DNA of 64,000 nt from Setophaga petechia (Eukaryota; Chordata; Aves; Passeriformes; Parulidae): NCBI GenBank assembly GCA_024362935.1, contig JANCRA010000003.1, positions 8,174,001-8,238,000 of the forward strand, read 5' to 3'. The position numbers and the translations under genes were made by a program. Below, piece by piece: positions 1 through 11,775 of the stretch (position 1 is its first letter; the number at the start of each line of letters is the position of its first letter). Below the pieces are notes generated by a model. The model had not been told where the DNA came from, did no database searches, and saw only the letters and a program-made list of their open reading frames with translations.

Positions 1-160
1 ACAAACCTCTGCAAGCATTTAAATATGCAGAGATAGTTTTGGTTAATTTAATCTCAAATGTAATATCTGTTTGCAAGTATATTTCTTACAAATCTAGTTG
101 TCTAACAAAATCTTAAATGGATGTGAAATATTTATGAATTCCTTTTTCAAGATTTAAGAT

Positions 161-200
161 TTAATTTGTCATTAATTTGTCATTAATTTGTCATTAATTT
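161..200. repeat. 11-bp tandem repeat, about 3.6 copies
   Basis: The unit TTAATTTGTCA is repeated three times head to tail without mismatch and is followed by a partial copy ending in TTAATTT. The perfect copies suggest recent replication slippage. Each unit carries a TTAAT core; I attach no function to this. Confidence 0.9.
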
Positions 201-1198
201 AATGTATTTTTTAAAAACTAGATTTATTTCCTAGTTCAGGAATAACACAGTATCTTCCTTTTTCAGTCAGTTTGGTGTGGCATATGCAGTTTACAGTTAT
301 ACTGTTAAAAATACTGTGTCAAAGCATTGAATATGCTTTATATTCAAGTATTGCCATTTATTGTGATAACAAATGATACAGCATATTTCATTAGTTGTTC
401 CTTATAGATAAGCTACCTATTCCTTAGTAAATACATTCCTCTGTTTGTTCAAAGTATATAAGTTTACAAATATTTTTAATCATATTGAGCTTTGTTTCCT
501 TTGGGAATAACTCTTACTCAGGAGAAAGGCAAGCATCTATTAAACAACTGTTTTATTAAATAGCTTAAAGAAAAGTTCCCTTCAGAAACCATGGAAGGTT
601 TTCCCCAGAGTCCTCACATTTTCTGGTGTGCCTGTTTGGGTCCTGTGGTATTGATTTCTCTCATCTTAAGTCTCTGCCTTCAAAGTTATCAGGTCATTTT
701 AGTAAGCTTTATTTTGTTTTGAAATCTATGTATTCTTCTGCCATATGTTTAAAATTCAGAGTTGCTGTGCAGCTCTGATCATTAGTTTTTCTATTTCACA
801 TATAGTACATTATACTCTTATTTTTTATGAGCAAAGAAAAATTCTTGTTTCTTAAATATAAAATTTCTGATTTTTTTATTTTTATTTTTAAAAAATAGAA
901 TCCCTGTCACTTAATGAAATGGGGAATTCTGTTGGTAGAAAACAGTGCCACTTGCTTATGTTTTTGAAATGTTTATCTCATTTTCCCATGGGGAGAAAGA
1001 AAACAGCTGGTGAAATTAGGATTGAAAAATGGGAAAAAAATTTAAATAAACACCTGTTTGACATTTTATCGAAAGCTGGAAAATGCTGGTAAAATTTATC
1101 TTTGCTAATTTTCCTCTTCCTCAAAATTCCCTCTTGTTATTGTTGAATTTGTAAATCCTTGTGAGAACCTGGCTGCAGAATGCAGATTGGATTGTCTT

Positions 1199-1264
1199 AT
1201 TTTTCTTTTTTTCTTTTTTTTTTTTCCATTGAGGGGCGGCGGGGGGATGTGTTTGATTTTTTTT
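1199..1264. repeat. T-rich low-complexity tract with an internal G-run
   Basis: Two T-rich blocks flank a short G-rich segment (GAGGGGCGGCGGGGGG). Base composition is sharply biased compared with the flanks. It has too few separate G-runs to form a canonical four-run quadruplex by itself. Likely simple-sequence DNA. Confidence 0.7.
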
Positions 1265-1529
1265 TAGGTAGTTATGTCCAAACCAGAGTATATCAATATG
1301 TTCCAATATTTATTTCGGGCTTTTCTTTGTGAAGCAAAGATTACTTCACTCTCATGATGTGGTTACTTCAGTCAATGCAGTACAATCTGGGAAGGATGCT
1401 GACATGGAAAATCAAGGTGTTACACTTTGAAAGCAGTTTTTAAACAACAGGAGGAGAACATTAATGTGATCAGTCAAAAGAACTGCACCTTAGCTATCAG
1501 TGTTGATGGGGGAAATATCAGAGGGAGGG

Positions 1530-1740
1530 TATAAGAGGAACAGTACACGCTTGTACCAAAGGTGTCAGCACATTTTTCCTGATGGCAGCCAGCAGAAGGT
1601 GCTCAGGGAGAAACACAAGAAGCAGGGCAAGTACAGAGTGATTCTTCCAGCTTCTGACACTCGGCAGTTTTAGGACTCCCTGTGCTGAAGCTGCATCTTA
1701 GGCATTGTTTTTATGAACCACTGAGTGAAGAAGCAACAAT
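1530..1740 (+). repeat. Possible unclassified dispersed repeat
   Basis: A stretch including CCAGCAGAAGGTGCTCAGGG, then AAGCAGGGCAAGTACAGAGTG, then a segment about loss of sequence ending in TTTTTATGAACCACTGA resembles a type of old interspersed sequence I recall from bird genomes. I cannot name the family, and a self-evident repeat boundary, terminal repeat or target duplication is not visible. The orientation is arbitrary. It could equally be single-copy DNA. Confidence 0.25.
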
Positions 1741-2900
1741 AGGAACAATGGATCACTGTTCAGCATCAGTGGCAACTGCGCTTAGAAATAAGTAACAGTG
1801 CCACTTCAAAACGCTTGACATGGACAGCAGAGACAGAAGAGCCAGGAAATTATGGTAGTGCTAAAGCCACACCCATGGCCAGAGGCAACATCTCACAGCT
1901 CCTCCAAGTTGTGAACTCCTTGGGAGCTGAGAATCCCTACCATGCAGAGAGGTAGGAGCCAAGCTCACCATTATATAATGCAGCAATTTCTGCCCATGTG
2001 GTATCTTACTGGGATATGGTGTCTTGTTCTTCAGCATAGGGGCTCCTGCCTGGGTGTTCCTGCTGAGATTTTTGTCTGGTGAGAGCTGGCTGACTTTGCT
2101 TCATACCAATACATGATGCCACCAGTCACCTGATCTTTTGAGGTTGACTTCTGCATTCCCTCAGAGTTACTGTCTCATTCTCTGGTTCCTGTTCAAGGAT
2201 CTGCTTCATGTAGGCTGAAAGCAATCCCATGTCTTTTCCTCTGGCAGGCCTCTTTGTGGCCTCCCCAATAAGTAGCTCTGCATAAGACTTCCAGCACAAT
2301 GCTTGCCTTAATAAGTGATCAGCAGTGTGTTTCTTTCCACAGAAAATCATTTGGAAAATGACACAGTCTGAAGAATAATGGGAATTCAAAATCTGACTCC
2401 AAATTTCCTCTTGAACCAGTCTGCTCCTCTGCATCTGCAGAAAGGGACAGGTGGGTTGTTGCAAAGGGCTTGGGAAGCAGCTCCTCAGTGAGCCCCACTG
2501 TTAGCCAGTCTCTTGACTCTGCATGAGGCAGTGACTCCTGCTGAGTTCCTGCAAGTATTTTGCGTGCAGCACTTCTCCCTGCTGAGTGGCAACATGCTGG
2601 GACACAAAATAGAAGGTCCTGTCCTGGTGTGAGCCCTGCACAGAACAGGAGGGCAGCTGTGATGGATAGGAACTGAGCTGTATTGGTGTTGAGGGTAGTT
2701 CCTGCTGTGTTTTGGAGACAGCATGTGTACGTTTGAAGTTTGCTTGGGGATGCAGGGTAATGTGCCAACACAGGTTTTTGAATAGCTCCTTGGGGCACAA
2801 ATAGCCCCATTCATTGCAGTACATGGCTCTGAGTGTAACCCAGCTGCCAGACCATCATCATCTGCATGCGCAGCTCTTCCTTGTTTTACCTAATTTTGCT
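1741..2900. other. Non-coding span with a GC-richer, ORF-dense patch
   Basis: Composition is more balanced here than in the flanks. Between 2126 and 2824 the minus strand has overlapping open stretches in all three frames (the longest 163 codons, 2319-2810). None shows a domain I recognise, and simultaneous openness in several frames is what locally reduced AT content produces. I treat this as non-coding, with a small chance that it holds a decayed retrocopy or an unrecognised exon. Confidence 0.55.
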
Positions 2901-5900
2901 CTCACAAGAATGTTACTGAACCCCATGTAAATTTTACTTTGGTAAGGACTGTGTTAAATCATCAAAAAATGTCAGTAGCTGAGAGTAGATGAGAATGAAA
3001 GTGGTAACAGTGTCCATAGTAATAACAAATGAAACGAGTTTTCCCCTGTCACCTGTCTCCCTTTTCCTGAAATTGAGATGCTGTGAATGGCAGACCTTGT
3101 TTCCTTTTGCAGTATGATTATTTTGACTACATCCTTTATCTTTGTCTTTTGGAAAGAGCAAATAGAAACAAAGCTTCACATTTTTGCTTGAAGATAAACT
3201 GGGACATTTTAACAGAGTAACTTTGAATAACTGTTCACTTTTACATTAATCACAGCCAGTTGTCAGGGCTACAGCTACATGGCTAAACTCCCATACTTTT
3301 TAATAAGAACTTGGGGGTCAACGTCTTTGAAAGTGTGAGAAGGATGGCATTGGTGCAAAGCAGTGGCTATGCCCAGTTTGCCTGAGAGAACTGCAGGACT
3401 GAAAATACAGCTGATGTGGGTCAGTCCCAGGGAAGTGGCAGGGCACAATCTGTGAATTACACTGAAGTACACAGTTAACGTGAAGATAGTTTTTCTGTAT
3501 TTATTTTTCATGGATAAACTTTTACTACCTGCTAAATTTAGACTCTTAGACTCATTTCTGCAAAGCCAGAGCTGAACCACACCCTTCAAATGTGAAGAGC
3601 TGTTGCATTAAATCATTGTGCTTCTCAGAGGGCTCAGTCAAATGAGGACAAGATTGCAGGCAGGTGCAATTTCCTTTTAGAAAATTGATAGATGGTGCTT
3701 CTGCCTTCTGTAATGTGTTGGTTTTAGTCCTTACAAAACACAGCTTGCCTTCTGTTATAACTAGTAACAAATCACACATCTGGAACAAAGAGGAATGTAG
3801 CTGAGCAATATTTTATATTTATCTGCAATCTGGTTCAGATCCCCTGGTTCCTTTCAATTTTAACTGTACAACAAATGTACTCCCAGTCTTCATTTTATCA
3901 CTTGTTGTAACGTTTAACAAAGGTCACTGTGACCCAGAGGAAGCTTAAGAGGAAAGTGTTATGGTGGATCTTGGAAATGGAGTTTAACTATGATGATGGT
4001 GGGCATGAAGCCAAGCCCAGCTCTCCTGAGTGTATTTAATTTGTGCTCTTTATTTTTCCTTATGCTAGGCTGGATTCAATCAAGGAGCCACATATATGGA
4101 TGAGGCAGAAATGTTCAGCTATTAGTACATCTTTCTTCTCTGATGCCTTTTTTCAAAGGAATACTTTAAATTGTTTGCTTTTCCTGTGGTTGGATTGTAG
4201 AATTAATAACAAAAATGCAGCCACTGTTGAAAAGAATAATCTTCCAATGAATGCCTAAAATATTTAATTCTGTGCTTAGTAACCACCATCTTGTCAAATC
4301 TGGTGACAAATTTTCTTTTAATGGGGATTTTACTTGCTCAGGTCACTAAATTCAACAACATAATGTCCTTGTTTTTTAATTTGTGATTTTATCAGTTTGG
4401 ATTTTGCCTACTTGAAGTCTATCTGATTAGACCTGTGCAAAGAAAATTATTTTTTGTGGTTCAGAAATGCCAAAGCTATCCTGATTTCCAAAATATTCAG
4501 ATATAAATAATTTCTCATATTATTAAAATTTATTAACAATTTTCTCAGCGAGATTTGTGCTATGCTTTGCACTATTTTTTGCAACAGTAGAGAACCTATC
4601 CATAAGGTAGGTGTTTGTGTATCTAGCCACATTTATAGCTGCTAGTGCTTCTGAGTACAAAACAGTCAGGTGAATTTCTAAGAAATTATTAGAGCGTTGG
4701 TGTATCACATAGTTTAGAAAATCTTTCCCAAGTTATTTAAAAAGGGCAGTATCATGTCTTACATGGTTTTTTCACATGCACAGGTTTTACTGGCTCTGTA
4801 AGACACCATGGTGCTGTGTTTATCAAGTCTTTTGTGCTCAGATTTTACTAATTTATGGATTATTGTACTGTTGCATTGATTATGATTTATTTTTCCTCTG
4901 AGGAGGAAATAACCTACAGTGCCTCAAAAGTGTGCAGTCAAGTATATGGCATATGTTAATTATGTTGTGTCCAGTGAAAAATGTTCATGGTTTTGAAACA
5001 TAATCAATTTTCTGCCTTTTCTCCAACTGCACTCAGAGCACTTCCTCTATTTTTCTGTTATTGGTCCTGTAGTGAAGTTACTTTTGCAAATAAAAGTCTT
5101 TCAATGATTGTGTAGCTCAAAGTATGTAATTTTTGTTCTAAATGCAAATATTCTTGTTTTGCATCTAACTGCAACATATACACCTTCTTGCATAGGAAAT
5201 ACACATACTGCTATTACTGACATTGTCTTGTAGTGATATTTCAAATTGAAATTGTAGATTTCCATGTCTTTCTGTGATGATATTCTTCCTATTCATGCAC
5301 TTAGTTCTGATCATTATTGTATGTTGGTCAATGGAAGCCAAAATCACTTAAAAAAGACATGAATCACATTAGAATTTGTCACCAGGCTGTTCACAACAGC
5401 TCCAGGACATGTGTGTCAAATCACAGTATATTAGTAATATGTTTTCAGTATGCTTTCTTTTCCTACCTTCCTCTTACCATTGTGTGTTGGGCTACAAAAA
5501 TAACGGATGTCTCTAATCAAAGTAAGAAAATGTAGTATTCATAGTTTCAGGATGCCATGAGCAATGAGCAGTACATTTCCTGTGGTTCTGAGATTAGTTT
5601 TTACTAAAGTGCATTACAAATGTAGCTTTAACATTGTCTCCAGTTTTAAAAATAATTAGGAAAATGTATCAGGCCCTTTATTTGCCAGAATCACACTGAG
5701 TAAAAGTTTAACTATTGTGTCAAGGCTATCTTCTCAACAACACAACAGGCAAACTGAAGTGAATTAGAGAACAAAGTACAAATGTGTTTGCAACCAGCAT
5801 TTCCATGAGTTAATTCACATTTCACTGTGTACTTATGGGATGCCACTGTGTCACTTGGTTGATGTACACATGCTGAGTAGGTAAGGGAGGGGGAATCATG

Positions 5901-6142
5901 TTGTAGCTTACTTCCCTCATGGACTCATGACCCTTTCCTCACATGTTGCAAAATCCAAACCCAGCTAATTTCTACCTATTTAAAGCAGTGCATTCAATTA
6001 AAAATGTTAGAATTTCACTTACCTGTGAGTGAACTGCCTAGTGTGTTGGCCATTCTGACCATGGTAGTCAAGGTGGCCATCTCACAGAAGTCACCTCAGC
6101 CAGCAAAGTTGCTGTGCAGTGAAGAGACTTCAGAGACAAATC

Positions 6143-6200
6143 TAGGCCCTGTTAAAGTCAGTGGTGGTTTTGCTGTTGACTCAGATGGCTTCAGAATTTG
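6143..6200. repeat. Copy of a short dispersed GGCCC/CAATG-type motif
   Basis: Reads TAGGCCCTGTTAAAGTCAGT, a short spacer, then GCTGTTGACTCAGATGG. The two halves (AAAGTCAGT and GTTGACT) are roughly inverted relative to each other. Similar arrangements occur at 34834-34870, 36597-36660 and 63601-63650. I recall comparable CATTGACTTCAATGG-plus-ATCAGGCCC sequences scattered through amniote genomes, but cannot name the family. Family membership is inference. Confidence 0.35.
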
Positions 6201-8282
6201 TAAAAATTATTTCAGTATGTCCAAAGATCTGTTTTCTCAGAACATATGTGCAATGGGTCTCTTCTGCAGTGGCACTGTGACCTGGGACTCAGGATGAGGG
6301 AGTTTGCAAAGGGCCAAGAGCAGCTCATTGAAAACTTCCTTTCTGGACCAGAGAAACCAACAGGCATTTCTGAAACCAGTAAGAAGATGAATCATGTTAT
6401 CTGGTATATCTTAGAACTTCTGATAAATTATTTAAGAGTTTATCCCTAAATATGCCAATTCTTTTAGCCAAGTGACATTGGTTTGTAGCAGTGAAGTCAC
6501 ATTTTATTATCTTGCATGATTCTGTGGAACAAAACCCTTTAAAAACTTGTAGGACGAGCTAAATGCCATTAAATTTTTTTTTGCTATTATTATTTTAAAT
6601 GCCAGAACAATTACAGAAGAATTTTAGCCTTACTAAGGAAATAGATATTTAAAAATATGAATACTTTGCTTCTGCTTGTTGAAGCAGTATTAAAACAAGG
6701 TGTAAGCGTGTTTGTAGTTAACTCACAGACCCTTGGTGTCAGAAGAAATGTCACCCTGTCTTGTCCTTTTTAAGAAGGTGGCCTCTACCAGATGTAAGCT
6801 CAGAAATGGCAATTGCCATTCACTAAATGACTAGCAGGTTTATCCTGGCTTTCTCTGGGGCCATCTTGACTTTTGGCGAGAGGCATAGAGCAGGACTATA
6901 AGAAAATAGTAGTTCTCATGGGAACAGTAAAAATATGTTGGCATTGTTTAATTCTTTCATAACATGCTAAATTAATTTATTTGTTGAATCTTTTAAAGTA
7001 TTATGCCATTGGGGAATGTGTTTTTCATATAGCAGTCTTACAAATATACTAAAGTTTTAGAGAGAACAGTCACAGAGTAAACATCACTGCTTATCCATGT
7101 TGGGTAACTGGGAGACACAAGGGTTGATTTTTTGCTGCTTTATATATTCTATAGTAATCAGCATCAGTATCTTATCTGTACATTTTGCAATCTTTTTGCA
7201 CAGATGTAGACAACTGTAAAACATTCAGGATTGTGGAGTAGCAGATTCATTTGGTTCATAAATTCTTGCTAAATACCCTGTTATAATACTTAGTGTTTAG
7301 TAGATGCTTTTGATTAGGTAGATACTCTTGACAGTTTTCCTGTTTGCTTCAAAATGTGTGGTTCAACTGTGTTTCTTCCAGGCCACTGTTGGATATGCTT
7401 GGGACTAGGCCATTAATTTTGAGAGACAAATGAAATTCAATCTTCAGCTAACTTATTTTTCAGTTGGATTATTTTAGTAGGGGGATTTCATTATTTAAGT
7501 TGAAGAGAAATATTCTCTTTTCAATATACCATGGGTTAAAAAAATAAATCTCAATTTTACTCCCCATTGTTTTATTGATCATTCATAAGGCAATATCTTC
7601 AAAATGCCAGTACTGCAAGAAAAACTGTCTTTACAGCTGTTTGGAGAGATACTACACCAGAACCATGTATGCTATAAAGATTTCTCTTCTGTTTACCTGG
7701 AACACTTTTTGATCTCTAAATCTGTACATGTTAAAGAGGAAAAAAAAAAAGCCAAGCCAGATATTTCCAGATGGTTCAATATATTTGCCCATTACCAGGA
7801 GCATCTTCTGTTTTCTACGATACATCCTGACAGGTATTTTGAAGAGAGAAAAAGAACAGGAACAACTGAAAGCCTTTGGAGCTGTCCAGTTTTTCCAGAT
7901 ACCCTCCATCTGTACATTTATCATCTGTAGATATTTCTGTGAGTTGCCATACATATCTAGGCACAGAGAAAGACAGAGTATTGAACATTTTTATGAATAC
8001 TGAGAATCTCAGAATTAACCTGTGGGTCAGAAACACTTCATTTATTTGGAAACAGGAAGAAGCTGATGCTTGGACACAGAATGGCATGTTTCCCTTAGAA
8101 TCAATGGATCTCTGCCAATATATGCCATGCTTCTCATTTATAAAATACCTCTCACTGAATCTGCTGATGATCCTTTTCAGCAGATATCATCTTTTTTATT
8201 TCTTTTTGGTATTGTCATGATTGAATGTAGCAGTGGTCAGAGTCATAGAATAGAAGTTATATACTTTACAATGAAGGCAAAA

Positions 8283-8345
8283 GAATCATATAAACTTACA
8301 GACTGAAATTAGAAGGACCTATTCCTTTATGCAGGGATGAATTTA
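8283..8345 (-). mobile_element. Possible decayed CR1 3' tail
   Basis: AATCATATAAACTTACAGAC followed by TGAAATTAGAAGGACCTATT resembles the reverse complement of a CR1 3' end (AATCATAGAATC, then a segment like ATTAGAAGGGACC). The AGTCATAGAATAG just upstream (8243-8255) may be part of the same relic. Only about 60 bp, so the match is weak and could be chance. Confidence 0.3.
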
Positions 8346-10599
8346 ACTTCTGATTTTTTTCCCCCAGACAATTAACATACTTATTTTTCTCTGCCATAGC
8401 TGATAACAAACATGTTAGCCTGCATCTAGAAATTCCTGAGTGTATTTGCCACCAGCATAAGTCCACCATGGCCATACTTGGGCTTTTTAATTTTTCACCC
8501 AAACCTTTTCTTATACATCCTTACTTGATCAACATGTTTCCTAATGTCCAGGCTTTTGACCTGGAAATTCATATCAAACAGAAGTTTTGTTCTAAGTCAT
8601 CACTTTCAGATCTTCATGCCTTTCTTTATAGAATTATCTAAGATCAGCTATTCTCCTTTACCTGCAATCATCCACGTCTCCTAACAAATATGAACTATTT
8701 TGCTTTGGTTTTGTGCTCTTTTGTATTTTCAGCTTCACCTTCAGATGTTATCTCCAAACCGGCCTTCTATTTTGCAAGTGATTCCAATCTTCATTTCTAG
8801 TTTTTTATTTCAAGTAATTACCTTTGGGCTTTTCTTTCTACTGCTCCTAATGCTTGAAAAGAATTTCCTGAAACCAGCCACTAAACAAATATGTAGTCTT
8901 ACTCTACACTCTAAAACTTTTCTTTTTGGTTTTTGGGGGGGCTAAAGGAAACCTTGGCAAAAACTAGGTCTGTAGTGATTGTTCCTAATAGATTGGACTA
9001 CCTGGTGCTGTGTTGTTGCCTTTGGTGTTTGTTTCTCAACTGTTCTATGCCCATAATGTAATTTCATTGGGATAGAGTATGCATGTTTTACGTATGTTAC
9101 CACAGCACCCAGTACAAAGGAAACTTCATCCCTAAACAGTGTTGCTAATCATGAAGCAAGTTTAGATAAGCCACAGCATTTTAGGAACTTTCAAAGTTCC
9201 AGTCCTCACTGATTCTGGGCATGTGTCCTGCAGGAGACATCAGCCTAGAGAAAACTCCAGAGAGCAGCATCTGCTGCCTCAACTTTCATCCTTCCATTGG
9301 AGGGATGATAGATAAGTATGTCACAGAGCACTTGTCTTATGCTGGCTATCTTCAGCACTAGGGTTTGATCCAATAGGTTTTAGGTCATATATAAAAAAAA
9401 GCTCAAAAGGACTGTGGAAGCATATTGACAAAATCTCTGACAATGGAATTGTGGGTTGTCTGAGAGACAAGCATCTGAACAAGTGGGAAAGAATGGTAGA
9501 GGGATTATTCACAACTTCAGGACGACAAATCCTGCAAAAATGTAGATAATTATTCAAAATATAAGAAAAATGGAGTAAAATTAGGATTAGATAATTCTTA
9601 GCATGACTGGGGATAACTGATGTTCAGCTGATGAAAAATATGTGCTGTAAAAATAACAAAGCTAAGCTCAAGATCAGGCTATGCTGCAGGGAACCCAGAA
9701 AAATGTCCCCATTTTAAAGATATGAGATGACAGATTTCACTTCATGTTTTCTCATTCCTTGCTGTGAAACCGAACTCCAGGTCTTATTATGGGAATGTTA
9801 CCTGCAGATGAACTTTGTGTTTTTGTAAATAATAGATGCTTTTATGCCCAGGTTTAGTGGTTTTTTGCTACTCAGACAAATGCTCCCCTGGGGATAAAAC
9901 CTCTCTAATGCTAAGACCAAACTGTTTCAGGAGCCTGAAATCCAAAGGCAGTACCACAAGAAATGTGGTAGTGAAATACTGAGAAGAGAAGCAATGAGCA
10001 AAGGATGCTGAGAGGAAGAAAGAAAATATAGAAGATATAAGTTAGAAACACTGATAAGTTGAGAAATAGGGGGCTAAACAGGAACTTGAATGCAGATGGC
10101 AAGATGTTACAGAAGATGGGAATGAGTAATAATGGGAGAGAGAAATGGGGAAGAGTATGGTTCTTATTTTTGCTTTCTAAAATGTCTTTCTAGCCTTTCA
10201 ATAGCCATGATAATGAACTTCTGTTTTGGTTAAGCTGCTGCAAGGCAACCCTTTTCACTCATAGTAAATCGTCATCTTTAGAGGAAAATGTCACTGTTTC
10301 CACAAACAGTCATAAAGTGTGTAATCAAGTTCTCAAGCAGTAGCATACTTGAGATCATAACAACATGTATACATCTTCAGGAACATGAATCTTAAATTCA
10401 CTGCTGGTATTTTCCCATGGTCTGGAAAAAGCAATGGCTAAAAGGAGCATTTGTTTTTCAAACTGTGGAACAAAGGGTATGATGTTGCTGAGTAAAACAC
10501 ATTGCTTATGTTCAAGAAACTTTAAAAATACTGTAAAGTACAAAAGAAAACCATCTTTTCCTCAGGTCTTGCAATGCCTTTGCATTTGTTCTGGTTTAT

Positions 10600-11775
10600 A
10601 AAAGAATCATAAAATTGTTTAGGTTGAAAAAAGTTTAAGATCATTGAGCCCAGCTGTTAACCTACACTGCCAAGCTGGTTGTCCCTAAGTAGCAGACCTA
10701 CATGTCCTTTAAATGCCTCCAGAGATGGTGACTCTGTTACTTCCCTGAGCTGCCTGCTTGACAGCCCTTTCTGTGAAGACATTTTTCCTAATATCCAATC
10801 TAATCCCCCACTGGTACAACTTGGGGCTATTTCTTATTGTCCTATATCTTGTTACCTGTGAGAAGAGACCAATCCCCCACTGTCTGCATTCTCCTTTCAG
10901 GTAGTTGTAGAGAGCAAAAAGGTCCCTCCTGGACCTCCTTTTCTCCACACTAAACAACCCAGCTTCTCCTTATCAGTATGTGCTCCTATCACTTGTACTC
11001 CAGAGCCTTCTCCAACTCCATTGCCCTTCTTCTGGACTTGCTCCAGCTCCTCAATGTCTTTCTTGCAATGAGGGATGCAAAACTGAGCATGGAATTTGAG
11101 GTGCAGCCTCACCGTGATGAGTGTGGGGGGGATGGTTACTGCAGTGGTCCTACTGGCCACACTGTTCCTCACACAGGCCTGGATGCCACTGGCCTTCTTG
11201 GACACCTGGGCACAGCTGGCTCATGTTCAGCTTCTGTCCACCAGGACCTCCAGGTCCTTTTCTGTTGGGCCATTTTCCAGCCACCCTGTCCTCAGCCTGC
11301 AGCACTGCCCACGGTTGCTGTGACCCCAGTGCAGGACCCAGAACCTGGCCTTGTTGACCCTCATACCATTGACCTTGGGCCATCAATCCAGCCTGTCCAG
11401 ATCCCTCTGCAAAATCCTGCCCTGCATCAGATCACACTCCTGCTTGGTGTCATCTGCAAACCGAGGATGCTCTTGGTCCCCTCATTGATAAGGTTATTAA
11501 CGAGTACTGGCAGCAACACCGATCCCTGGGGACCACCACTGGGGACTGGCTGCCCTGGATGTAAATCCACTCACCAGAAATCTTTGGGCTCAGCCATGCA
11601 GTCAGTTTATTACTCACTGAAGAGCATACCAGTCCAAGCCATAAGTGGGCAGTTTCTCTAGGACAGTCCTGTGGGGAAACAATGTCAAAGACTTTGCTAA
11701 AGTCTGTGTAGACAACAAGCACAGTCTTCCCTCATCTACAGCATCTAGAAAAGATCAGGTTAGTCAAGCTTGTCA
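10600..11775 (-). mobile_element. CR1 LINE, 5'-truncated
   Basis: The left edge is the 3' tail in reverse complement (AATCATAAAATTGTTTAGGT, then AAGATCATTGAGCCCAGC), and the sequence then runs backwards through the 3' UTR and the C-terminal half of ORF2, ending near the RT motif A region. This is the usual shape of a 5'-truncated CR1 insertion made by target-primed reverse transcription. Divergence from the consensus I remember is moderate, with several frameshifts, so the copy is dead. The open 227-codon frame on the plus strand (10978-11661) is the antisense of this element, not a gene. The right-hand limit is approximate because homology fades around 11772. Confidence 0.93.
10709..11722 (-). 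pseudogene. CR1 ORF2 relic: C-terminal part of reverse transcriptase
   Basis: Minus-strand translations give successive pieces of the CR1 ORF2 product in different frames. RT motif A appears as DFSKVFDIVS (encoded at about 11675-11704). Motif C appears as FADDTK (11443-11460) but in another frame. Downstream come KASGIQACVRNSVASRT and HCKKDIEELEQVQ (piece spanning 10897-11205), then EKRRSRRDLFALYNYLKGEC and DIRKNVFTERAVK (10709-10957), the conserved C-terminal region of CR1 ORF2. Both catalytic aspartate motifs are present as text, but frame breaks between them preclude a working enzyme. Homology is to the LINE reverse transcriptase, from memory of the family. Confidence 0.9.

Larger units (their letters stand above)
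1..1529. other. AT-rich non-coding span
   Basis: No exon, repeat family or RNA gene is recognised here apart from the 11-bp tandem repeat and the T-rich/G-rich tract listed separately. Stops are frequent in all frames; the only open stretch above 60 codons, on the minus strand near 1121-1306, reads through the T-rich tract and is lysine-rich for that reason. Best read as intergenic or intronic single-copy DNA. Confidence 0.7.
2901..10599. other. AT-rich non-coding span
   Basis: Long single-copy-looking DNA without recognisable exons. It contains one copy of the short dispersed motif (6143-6200) and a possible CR1 tail relic (8283-8345), both listed separately. Open stretches up to about 114 codons (7600-8306) overlap on both strands and in several frames and show no known domain. 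Nothing else identifiable. Confidence 0.65.

Noticed and set aside
161..200. Short regularly repeated units as a CRISPR array
   Set aside because: The units are directly adjacent with no spacers and the DNA is vertebrate; it is a plain tandem repeat.
1199..1264. G-run as a quadruplex motif
   Set aside because: It does not contain four separate runs of three or more G.
2126..2810. 112- and 163-codon minus-strand frames as real genes
   Set aside because: They overlap each other in different frames, lack recognisable domains and lie in a patch with fewer AT-rich stops.
7604..8306. Cluster of overlapping frames of 78-114 codons on both strands
   Set aside because: Several frames and both strands are open at once with no known domain, which indicates chance.
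10978..11661. 227-codon plus-strand open frame
   Set aside because: It is the antisense of a CR1 ORF2/3' region; the minus strand of the same interval encodes recognisable CR1 reverse transcriptase pieces.
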